64,000 nt of DNA, taken from contig JABANN010000073.1 of NCBI GenBank assembly GCA_013115125.1, positions 1-64,000 of the forward strand, written 5' to 3'. Under the pieces are notes generated by a model. The model was not told the origin of the DNA, made no database searches, and was given only the letters and a program-made list of their open reading frames with translations. This document shows, in pieces, positions 44,877-54,652 of the stretch (position 1 is its first letter; every line of letters starts with the position of its first letter). The translations under genes and the position numbers were made by a program. Source of the DNA: Perkinsus olseni. Lineage: Eukaryota; Perkinsozoa; Perkinsida.

Positions 44877-46699
44877 CTACTTGCCCTTGCTGACGTTGAA
44901 CTTGAAGAAGCAAATATCGCCATCAAGGACTTCATAGTTCTTGCCATTCTGATGAAGCTTGCCAGCTGCCTTAACCTGAAGAAAAGAGGAAGCGCTCCAC
45001 AAAGGGTAAGACTAGCGAGAGAGTGATAGGTCGAAGAGAGGATCGAACACTGCCAAACAGCTTCATGGTGAGAGATACTTACAGCGTTCTCATCACCGAG
45101 TTCTCGAATGTCTTCATACCGGTAGGTCTCAGCGCAAATGAATCCACGCTCCATATCTGTGAAAAGCTTCTTTCGAAGCCGATATGTAGCGAAGCGTTAG
45201 TTACCAGTGTGAATGACTCCAGCGGCTTGAGGAGCCTTGGTTCCTCTCTGGATGGTCCAGCAGCGGACCTCATCGGGACCACAGGTGAAGAAGTGAATAA
45301 GATCCAGATAGTCGTAACTAAGAAGAGCAAATCACTGAATGGTGGGGAGCAACACTAAGCGAGTCATACCCAGTCTTGATGATCTTATCAATCATGGACT
45401 TCTTAGCTCCAGTCTTCTCGAGATAGGCCTTCTTGTCCTCCTCGGAATCACCTATGAGTCAAAAAACAATGCCGACAGGCTGGAAAGAGGCGGCCCCGGC
45501 TGGTGTAACGTCCCAGACCAGACGAAAGCAGTAGCCAGCATAGGAGCAGGATCCAACTTACCGCATTCCTGGTATTCCATCTCGAAAGCAGCGGAGTAGG
45601 GGATGATGGGACCACCGCCGTTGGCATCGACCCACTCCTTAATCTTAGGCAACCACTTGTTCTTCTGACGGATGAAGTCCCTCTCGCTCATATTGACGAG
45701 ATACACAGTGGGTTTCGTCGTGAGGAACTGATACCTGAGGGAAACCAATGATCAGCCGGAAGGCCATCCGGGCAACGCCAACACTACTTGTTCACGATTT
45801 CCACTTCCTTGGAGGTCCAATCATCGCAGAGTCTAAGAGGCTTGCCGCTTTCCAAGATCTTCTGGCACTTCACGAGTGCGTCGTACCTGCAAAATCAATG
45901 ATACCTCGCGCGAGTAGGGAGATATAGTACTCCTCCTTGAGCTCCTTCATCTTCTTGTTCTGCTCGGCCTTCTTGGCGTACTCCGCGGCACGATTAGTGG
46001 CCTGGGCCAAATCCTTGAAGATGAGCTCGGATTGGATGATTGAGAGGTCCCGAACGGGATTGACCTAGAAAGCAATGGGCATACCTTAGTCTAACCTATA
46101 TCGCATCTTTCACGGATGAACCCAAGATATCCGTGACACTACCTCTCCTTCGGTATGGACGATATCCTCATCATTGAAAGCCCGGCAAACGTGGTAGATG
46201 CCATCAACGGATTGAATGTTCGACAAGAAAGCGTTTCCAAGGCCCTAAGAAGACGATATTCACCGTGGCACGACCAAATGAATGCCTGAGTAGTACCTCT
46301 CCTTCGTGAGCGTTGGGGACGAGCCCGGCGATATCCCAGATTCGCAAGACGGCAGCAATGGTGTTCTTCGGCTTGAAAGTAGCCGACAACCAGTCCATCC
46401 TGACAAATGACGATGAAAACAAAGCCGATCCTCCCGTTTCCCTACCTCTCATCGGGGACGTTAACGACAGCCTCGTGGGGATCGATGGTGCAGAAGGGGA
46501 AGTTCTCCGCAGGGATCGAGCACTGAAATTGGAACTCGAAAGAAGCAACCGATTGAGCCCGCTGGAGTACCTTCGTAAGGACGTTGAAGGTGGTGGACTT
46601 GCCGACGTTAGGGAGTCCGGCAAGACCCATACGAAGAGTGTTGCCTGGTCGACCGAATTTCACTTTCTTCACTTCTTCTACCTTCTTCTTGGGAGCCAT
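44877..46699 (-). CDS. OLA1: OLA1/YchF-type Obg-like ATPase
   Basis: Conserved P-loop NTPase of the YchF/OLA1 subfamily, which hydrolyses ATP and acts in translation and stress responses. Eleven exons in coding order close in phase: 46699-46571, 46522-46446, 46399-46297, 46244-46143, 46064-45931, 45886-45788, 45734-45562, 45451-45370, 45317-45205, 45156-45083 and 44975-44877. Length is 394 residues, the same as animal OLA1. Motifs: G1 GLPNVGKST, the YchF-specific [12 protein letters not shown]3 DIAGLV, the G4-equivalent YLVNMSERD, and the C-terminal TGS domain ([38 protein letters not shown]). One intron is 44 bases. The ATG follows a CAG at 46702-46704 by two bases, favouring leader trans-splicing. 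Confidence 0.96.
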
Positions 46700-46857
46700 G
46701 ACTGCGGAGAGGAGCGGATGGAATCAAACTTATGCCAACACACAGCCATATTTTCTCCTGTATGGATACCGCATGCAGCAAATCTCTGATATCGAAGGAG
46801 CTGTATGAGCCACCACTGCAACATATAGCTTAGGGAAAAATCCATATCGAAGTACCG

Positions 46858-47086
46858 ATGACGAGCGAAGATGGGTTTGAATTTGAAAATACTAGCCCCA
46901 CGGATGGGAGCGATATTTTTCTACAGACTGGACCCAAAGACGACATGTCTAGAGCGATCTTGGCTAGTGTAGGTTACTACATAGGGATGTTAACTATTAC
47001 CCTGTCGATTACACGGGACAAGGGGTCACAACTACAGCGCAACTATGACCGTCGCGCGCCGGTAAATTACTCTTCAGCACTCTGCT
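46858..47086 (+). other. Possible small exon upstream of the GT34 gene
   Basis: An ATG at 46858 opens an acidic stretch (MTSEDGFEFENTSPTDGSD) that ends at a GTAGGT donor near 46969. It could be a separate first exon of the glycosyltransferase gene or noise. Confidence 0.25.
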
Positions 47087-49772
47087 ATGCTTATGCTCAT
47101 TTTCTATGGCACTCTGCTGTCTCTAGCAGTCGGTCGAGCTCGAACTCGGCCGGTGACTCCAGACGAGAAGGGTTTATGTGAATGCGACTACTTCAAAATA
47201 GATATAACGGACGAGTGTCCGAAGACCTCCATGGGATTCGACTGGGAAGTTTTAGGAGAGGAACTGTAGTATCAAGGGGTTCCTAGAGCGATACGCGGGT
47301 GCCTCTAGTACTGCGATGACCGAGCTTCCTAAATAGGACGACCTAGCGGCCGGTTGCAGGTACAAGGTTCGGGCTCTTACGTTCGCGGGTAGCCGAGGGC
47401 GAGATCACCGGATACGTCAGCTCGGTGCAATTCTCAATACCGCTACGACACCCTTCCACCTCGGATTCGAGTGCCCATTGGCCACCGCTAGTCTGTAGTA
47501 GTGAGATGCAGTTCAAGCTGAGTAGGCTGATGCAAGGTACTGGTCTCTCGCCCAGGACCTGGCTGTTGAGGGGAGGATGAGGAGGGCTCAGGCGCTGCTC
47601 ATCATGGGGTTCATATTCACTAGGGATAAAGGCTTCAATGAGTGTAGGCTACCACACCAACAGCCTTTCTTGGCTAAAGTGTGCCTTTACGGCAGCGTTT
47701 ATATTCAGTGGCTTAGCCTTTGCTGAATCATGAACTTCTTGGTGGTCAAAGATTCGAACCTTGCATCTTTACATACTTCCTAGTTCACATGAAGTGTATT
47801 AATCTTATGGCCGAGCAATCTTCGAGTTCATTGTTCCCGCCACGTGACAGAATATTTCGACTGGCAAACATACTGTTCGAGTGATGGGCGATTCTAAGGT
47901 ACTCCTTGGCCCGTTCAAGGCTGGGACATGCTCCTTGGTGCCCTTCACGCTAGGCAGTGAGTGTTAACCGTTCTGAGCTATGCACACCAATCCCACTGAG
48001 GTACGTAGAGTCTGCTGAGGCCCCGTCGCAATTGCCGGATGTACCGACTTACCGTGATAGTACTTCAAAAATCGCCATAGTCAGCATATGCGGCTACGCG
48101 GCAAATGAGACGGTCAGAGTGCTCAGCGAGGAGAATCACGCGCTTTATGCTCAACTACATGGGTGAGACTAAAGTTCCGTCTCCCTGGGCAAGAGTGGGC
48201 CTCGACCATCGCTGGGTTGAAGCCAGGATTCGAGCCAATCAATCGTTGTCTTAAGGTATGCCCTCTACCAGTTCGGTGGTCCTGAGGACGTCTATCCTAA
48301 TGTGAACGCCAATATGTCGATCGACGGGCGGAAGCCGTTTTTCTGGAAGGTGTGTTCATTCCAGTCCGGCTGGCTTAGGGTCGCTGTAGGTAAACGCGGT
48401 TCGTAACGTGATGGATCTAGAAGGTTCAGAGAGGCCGGACTGGGTCATGTGGATGGATTGTGATGCTTTCTATATGGATCCTGAGAGATCGATTGACTCT
48501 GTCATTCGAATGTGAGTTATGCGGATGCATTACACACTCCGTCCTGCGAGATGGAGATAGTACATGTTGCGTGGCGGAATGAGCCCGTACGAGAAGTTGC
48601 ACCAGGAAGCTCCTCCCGAAACAGAATTTTGTCATCTGGCATCTGTGATGACGTAGTGTATCGCTCCTAGCTGGGCGTCTTTTCTGTAAGACACGAGGAC
48701 TCTAGCTGCGCGGTGGTTAGTCGTCTCGAAGGGTGCCATCCGTTTGTCTAAGGTATGCCTACAACACATCACACCCCACTGAAAAGGGAGTTGAAGAGCT
48801 CAGGATCCACCCGGGGGACAGTGAAATTGTTCGAGCTCTCAAGTGGACCCTCTACCCGCACATTCAAGTTGGCGGAGAGACCCTGGAAGGCGGTCCTGAG
48901 GTGATTCCACCAGTGTTTTCCAATATGGTCCCACCGTGCTTCTCAGGTTGAGCTGTTGATTGCAGTGGACAGCACTGGAATCAACAACGGCGTATGGATG
49001 ATCCGGAATTCTGAGTGGTCGAAGAACTTCCTGAGTCGGTGGTGGAATTCTGGCATACTGGAGGGGGCCGGCAAAGACCACAATTGTAGCGATCAGAGTA
49101 GGCCGTGGTATCTGCTGAGATGTCTCCGTGGTGAATTCCTTAGCAAGGCACCATGCAATATGAGTTGTTGTATGATGGGAGCACGCGGCAGCTGTTGGAC
49201 CACGAGGGCGCGAGGGAGTGGGACAGATTAGACGGGCCTATGTGGCCTCGCGAGGTAGGGCCTCCGTGAACCAGGTCAAGGAAAATCCTGAATTGGGTTT
49301 TTAGATGAGACATCTGCTATAACTGAAACTTGCTCATAACTGCCCGATGAGCGTTCTCCGCTCGATAACGTGCAACATCTCTGCTCTGATATCGTGTGAC
49401 TTTGCTGAGGAAGCCAAATTATTCACGGGTCGCTCAGGTGCGAGTGGTGCGGCAAGAGCACATGCAGTCATTCCATGAAGCCACAGCTCAGTCCGTCCTC
49501 TCGAGAGAATATCAGGACGGCGACTTCATTCGTCATCACCCAGGCTGTCACTACTACAAGCTCCCGTGCCAGGTAGTAGAAGAGTCAGTGCTGCCTCGTG
49601 ATGGATCGGGCCGTGAGCGGCTCTGTTGCCATGATCATCGCTTCTAGGAGGACTTTCCTTGGGCTGCCCCTCGTGAGTACTTAAGCGGTTTCCTCAGTGG
49701 CTTTATGCTGAGGCCTCTGACATCTTCAAGGAGAAGCTTCAGCGACTTATCAGTAGTACAGCAGCGAGTTGA
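47087..49772 (+). CDS. GT34 (GMA12/MNN10-type) glycosyltransferase
   Basis: Golgi-type galactosyl- or mannosyl-transferase family. Nine exons close in phase: 47087-47265, 48001-48162, 48256-48349, 48390-48511, 48753-48900, 48947-49097, 49148-49254, 49438-49572 and 49698-49772 (390 residues). The N-terminus is a signal or membrane anchor (MLMLIFYGTLLSLAVG). Family features: RPDWVMWMDCDAFYMDP with the metal-binding DxD motif, GINNGVWMIRNSEWSKNFL (the NxGxxxIRNSEWS region), HNCSDQS, and a GDFIRHHPGCH end. It transfers a sugar from a nucleotide donor in the secretory pathway. The first intron is long (735 bases). Family is secure; donor and acceptor are unknown. Confidence 0.82.
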
Positions 49773-49883
49773 CGTGGATGTCGGCATGCTTGTAGTGTTT
49801 CCCTCCCTGTTGACTTGCGTTGAGTTCCACTTGGTCACCCCTTTCAGCATGTACTTCTCTCTTGAAGTTCAAGTAAAACCCTC

Positions 49884-51671
49884 ATGGCGTCTCCCGGCCA
49901 ACCGTCCGTGCGCTTGGACCGTGTAGCCTCTCATGTCTCTTATAAGCAGGGTGGGATCGCCTTGGTAGTTGGCTGCGGCGATGGTATCGGCAGGGCGATT
50001 ATTGAGCGCCTCGCCGAGGATCCGGGTGAGTTGCTAGGGCTTAGTGCTACGGAAACAATATGAGGGGCGCTGTCGTTTATTGCTCATGGCTGTCGTATTT
50101 TGTAGCCTTCCCGTGAGTATCCAAGATCTTAGGTATAGCGACAGTGGTTGCGGTGCGTCGTAATAGAGCAAAACTCGATGAGCTTCTGGGACAGATAGGG
50201 AACCATAAAATTCACGGACTGCCTGCTGATGCGCGCCTCGAGGAGGAGGTCGTCAGGCTCTTCGATGTAGGACGTGGCAAATTGTGTGCTCGCTAAGTAC
50301 GACAAAGACTCTCTGTAAACAGCAGCAACCGCGTAGGCAATGGATTCCATACAGAACCCATCTCCGGGGCTAGGTCTCCACGTTCGGGAGGTTTCGAGCT
50401 GCAGACAAGTCCGGGCTTCATGTGACTCACATGATCGCCGGGAACCTCACATGATGTGAGGTTCCCGGCGATCAGGAAGAAACTCCGGTGAAACCGCTGC
50501 GCTGTTGGTCCGCGATCGTGGGCAACGCCTTCAGGAAACTGAGAGGAGATTTGGCCCAATAACTCTGTGCGTCCACAACATTGGCGCTAATGTATCGTTC
50601 ACAGTCGAGGAGACTACAGCTCGAGTGTAGGTGAGGATACAACGTCTTCTCATCATTTGGGAAGTGGGCAAGTTGGTTCGCAATCGGCGGAAAAATTCTC
50701 GCCACGATAGGCGTGAACTCGCCGTGTGAGGACGATTAGTTATAGCTGCCTCAGACTAGCAGGCGGGAACTCGACTGGGTCTCATGCAGCTCTGTCTGCA
50801 TCGTTGCATATTAGGGGTTATCTCGGTCGAAGGTACCGCAAGGTCTGGGAAATGGCGTGCTTGAGCGCATTCTACACGGCTCGCGAATGCGCTAGGAGGA
50901 TGGGCCGCCGAGGAGAAGGGACTCTGGTTATCACGTCGGCGACGGCTTCAGTTAGAGGTTGGGCTGGGATAGCTACTAACGTCGAAGCTCAAATTTGCGT
51001 ATCAGCAAGTGGAACCTACCACCGTCACGAAATTTATACCTCGTACTCAACTTCTTGACGCTGCCAAATTGACAGGATATATCTATCCTGTCACGAAGTT
51101 GAGTACTCCCCAACGGGAACTCCAGACGGGCCTGGGTGGTCATCCTCTGTTCTTGACAATGCGCCTGCAATTGTGGCATCCGTTTTGTTACATTGTCGAC
51201 AATTTCAAGGGGACGCCAAGGCCACTGCACTTTCACTCCATGCCACATACGACAATACTGTCGTGCCATATGCTACAATACCACGCCTTCCACGCCCGCA
51301 ACGGGAGACCCACTGTGTGACTTCAGGTAAAGCGGGCTACTCGGCTTTCGCTGGTGCATTACACGCGAAGAGAGCGCTAGCACAAAGCTTAACCTGCGAG
51401 CTGGGTCCCAAAGGGGTGAGGGTGCGAACTCCGCTGAGAAAAGCTGTTGAAGTCTTCAGTTCGCAAGGTACACGTGGCGCATGTGGTTGTTGATGGACCT
51501 GTCGACACTCCGTGGGTGAGGGATCAGCTCGCCTCCGAGGATGACATCGCCAAGCTGATCCCGCCTCGAACCATTGCCGAGTCTATCGTCTTCCTCCACA
51601 ATCAGAGCCCCGGTGGATGGTCGAACGAAGTTGATTTGCGAGGGGCCTCGATGTCTCCGTGGTGGTCCTAA
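49884..51671 (+). CDS. Short-chain dehydrogenase/reductase-like protein
   Basis: Rossmann-fold SDR family. Exon 49884-50025 holds the dinucleotide motif ALVVGCGDGIGRAI; 50133-50266 holds VAVRRNRAKLDELL. A further exon around 50480-50625 carries VHNIGAN, in the place of NNAG; one around 50840-50960 has VITSATASVRG with the Ser region; and 51330-51671 has SGKAGYSAFAGALHAKRAL through to the TAA. In the active-site helix the position four after Tyr is Ala rather than Lys, so classical YxxxK catalysis is doubtful. Two introns carry strong inverted repeats (50432-50474 and 51043-51106). Several internal joins are unresolved. Family call good; substrate unknown. Confidence 0.72.
50432..50474. repeat. 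Perfect 43-base palindrome
   Basis: Arms of 21 bases (TGATCGCCGGGAACCTCACAT and its exact complement, that is 20 plus one further pair) flank a single G. It lies just before an exon of the SDR gene and could form a cruciform or RNA hairpin at the splice site. Confidence 0.9.
51043..51106. repeat. Nested inverted repeat
   Basis: Outer arms GTACTCAACTTC/GAAGTTGAGTAC (12 bases) enclose inner arms GACAGGATA/TATCCTGTC. It lies within an apparent intron of the SDR gene. Confidence 0.8.
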
Positions 51672-52031
51672 TTTTTCGACTGTCTTGATGGTGGTGAGTG
51701 TTTCAAGAGTGTGCTGGTTTGTTACATGAGGTATGGACATGTTACAATTCGGTATCATTAATGAAGGCAGTCACACCGTGTTAGCATTTATGCGTCCTAT
51801 ACAGCCCAGGGTTCTGCTGTACGCCGTGCTTGCTACGAGTTCAGTGGCGTCTCCAGGCCGAACCACGCCGGTCGCGATCGTTTGTCCGAAATATAGTGCG
51901 TCTAAGTGAACCTCTACCATCTTCGCATCTCGCCACCTCACGTATAGAGGGATGGATAGCAATCGAGATCAATTGTTCTGTTTACTTCTTGACCAGTGTT
52001 TTGGTTTTTGAGGCGAGCGAGATTTACGTTA

Positions 52032-54374
52032 ATGCGCATCCCAATAATCGGCGTCTTGAGTCTATTGGCGACAGCAAGCGAAAAATTCCCGGATGTCGAC
52101 TGCCGTAATGTCGGGGAGGGCGGCGTTATCGACTGGGACACATGGCGGGAGGATTTCAATAAGGTTGATGGATTGGAGGCCGTTCTCAATGTGAGTTTCG
52201 TACGGAATTTTCCGTGTGAAAAGTTTCACTACAGCGGCATTCTATGCTGTGTGCACTGAGAATTTGCGAGTTCGGGAGTTTGATACTCCGTGCGTCGTTA
52301 ATTAGAGCCTGTGGGATTACAGCATACACGAGACAGATAGCATAGGACTCTCCAAGTGGTTGCCGGCTTAGATTAGTAAGCCTTACATCCAGCCGCTTTT
52401 GACTGATCGAGAACGGGGCAGAAGGGAGTGCCCAGTCGGTACCTTGATGGCGGATGTTGTGCTGATGATTGACTGCTGGATACAGGAAGTTGTTGATGGA
52501 GGAAAGGATGGTAGAAGGGGAACGTTTGGTGATTTTGAGTTTGATTTCGCTCCGCGTGGCAGTGCTCATCTAGTGCCAGTGGTAGAAGTTGGTGAATGAA
52601 CGTGGCAACTCGATCCTGGTTGTATTCAGCGGGCATCATAGGTTCTGTTGTTTTGCTGGTTATCCTGTCTGGGGGCAACTGACAAATAGACCACTTAGAA
52701 CAGCGACCGTCGTTTCCCTGTGAGTGGAAGCTGAGGAATTTGAGTGAGAGCTTCTGTCTCCCGTCGCTAGGACTCCCTGCACTCAAACGGCAGAATGTAT
52801 GAAGGAAACAGCATTGGATCACTGAAGGTACTCTGCTACACTTGGACATGAATAGTTGCTATTATGATGCACACATCAATGTTAAGGACGGTTTTAGCGA
52901 GACATCATTCAAGGTCATCTTGGGCACCGAGTGGCCTATCATGGAGACTTTAAACAGTCAAGTGTGGTGGCATGAGATAACGAACGGGATGTCGACAGAC
53001 TCGGTTAACAACTGTGAGAACATCACTGATCCCATTCTAGACTGGCCGGCGTATGCGAAGGTCTTTCTGCGCAGTGACTGGTATCAACCCTCGCTGAACG
53101 TCGCCTATGGTCCCGAGATGGAGGCCCGATGGACGGAGGCATTCGACGAATGCCCACTGGGCTTCCTCATGGCTAACATAGTTAAGGGCATGATATGTGC
53201 TCACACTGAGAGCATCTGTTTCAATGCCCACTGCACTGTCATAGACCATGTATTAGCTAATGTGTCACCTCACGTGATCGGCTCCTCGAAGTGGCCGGTC
53301 TACAGCATGCTAGTACACCTGAGGAAGGTACTCAGGCGCCACAGGTATAAACTGGATTTCATTCCTGGGGAGCTTGAGAATGTCATTCCCATTCATAAAA
53401 GAAGCTTAGGGGACGACTTCGCCGTGAGTATGAGCTTCGCTGACGTTATGGCCGCTCTTTGGCAACTCAAAGCTGATACCGACATAGTCCCAATGACGAT
53501 GGTGTACGGTCGCGGTTTTAACCGGTATCTTTGGCGATATCTGGAACGAGCGAAAGTGGTCGGAATTGAGCAGTTTTTCGTGTTCACACTCGATGAAGAA
53601 TCGTACGAGATCTGTCGGAAGCACCCCATCGGGTTGTGCGTTAGAGGCACACCTTCGATACTGAATAAGTTCACTCTACCTTTGGTCCTCCTGCACGCGG
53701 GAATCGATATCCTTTGGATGGATTTCGACGTATTTATGTTCCAAAATCCCGTGGAGGCAGTGCTCGCGCAAAACGAAGGGTTTGATGTGATGACCGCGAG
53801 CTCGTTCGCTGCCGACTGTGTCTGCAGCGGTGTCGTGTACCTGCGGGCGACGACAGCAGTTCGAGAATGGTGGCTTGCTATACTCTCTTGGGTTTATCGG
53901 ACTCCTTATGAGCATGACCAGAAGACGATTTCGGCATTCCTGGGAGCGGGCGAACGCGTGGCGTGGCCCCGAGATCTGCCAGTATCCCGCGATGGTTCTG
54001 ATGGGAAAATCGCAATTCCCAAATGGGGATACCTAGAAGCAGGGGCCCAGTTCGTCTCCTCTCGTCATGTTGAAGTGGGTGGCTGGACGGGAGATCCTGA
54101 CGATATCGTCCTCTTGCACTTCTTGCACGGTGATTCCGATGATACTGTGAAAGAGAAAGTTGCAGCAAATGATGATCGGGAGGGAGTTCATTACAACGAT
54201 TTGCTGGAGGCATTCTACGGCGTCACCGCGCCACCAGCCCTGTTCAAGAATGGCAAGGCCAAGCCGCACGAAGAGAGCGGAAGGCTTCGCGAGTTGATGC
54301 TCATGAGTCGGTGGACCGAACGACCGAAATCTCCTAGGAGAATTTGTAATGGCACGATTCCCATGCGGTATTAA
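52032..54374 (+). CDS. Secretory glycosyltransferase (PF03407/GT77-like) with duplicated N-terminal region
   Basis: Three exons close in phase: 52032-52190, 52372-52591 and 52828-54374, giving 641 residues. It starts with a signal-like MRIPIIGVLSLLATASE. The C-terminal half is a nucleotide-diphospho-sugar transferase domain: RGTPSILNKFTLP, LLHAGIDILWMDFDVFMFQNP with the DxD metal site, CSGVVYLRATTAVREWW, and a terminal LLHFLHG. The N-terminal portion (IDWDTWREDFNKV to RECPVGTLMADVVLMID) resembles the part just before the catalytic domain (LDWPAYAKVFLRS to DECPLGFLMANIVKGMI), so a segment seems to have been duplicated inside the gene. Two tandem genes are an alternative, but the phases support one. 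Probably Golgi-located; the sugar is unknown. Confidence 0.72.
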
Positions 54375-54652
54375 AGTCGCTTTCCCCCGTCGTTGAAGTG
54401 TGTTGCGTCATATCGAAAGCTGCAAGGCGGCAGGAATTAAGAGTGATGAATCTCCATGAGAAGAAGGCTCCATGTTCGAAGTGTAGACCTATGTTGAGTG
54501 AGGCCAGCTGGGATTTAGTGTGATAGCCGTTCACGGGTCCTACGGCATCACCTGGGGCATCTCTCGCTGTGAATTGAAAAACTCACAGGTTTCTACAATC
54601 GGCATTTTTCATGTCACAAACTAGCAGTTTTCCTCTCTCTCAAGTTGTCGTA

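Noticed and set aside
47745-47830. GGTTCGAATC on the minus strand resembling a tRNA B box
   Set aside because: No matching A box or cloverleaf.
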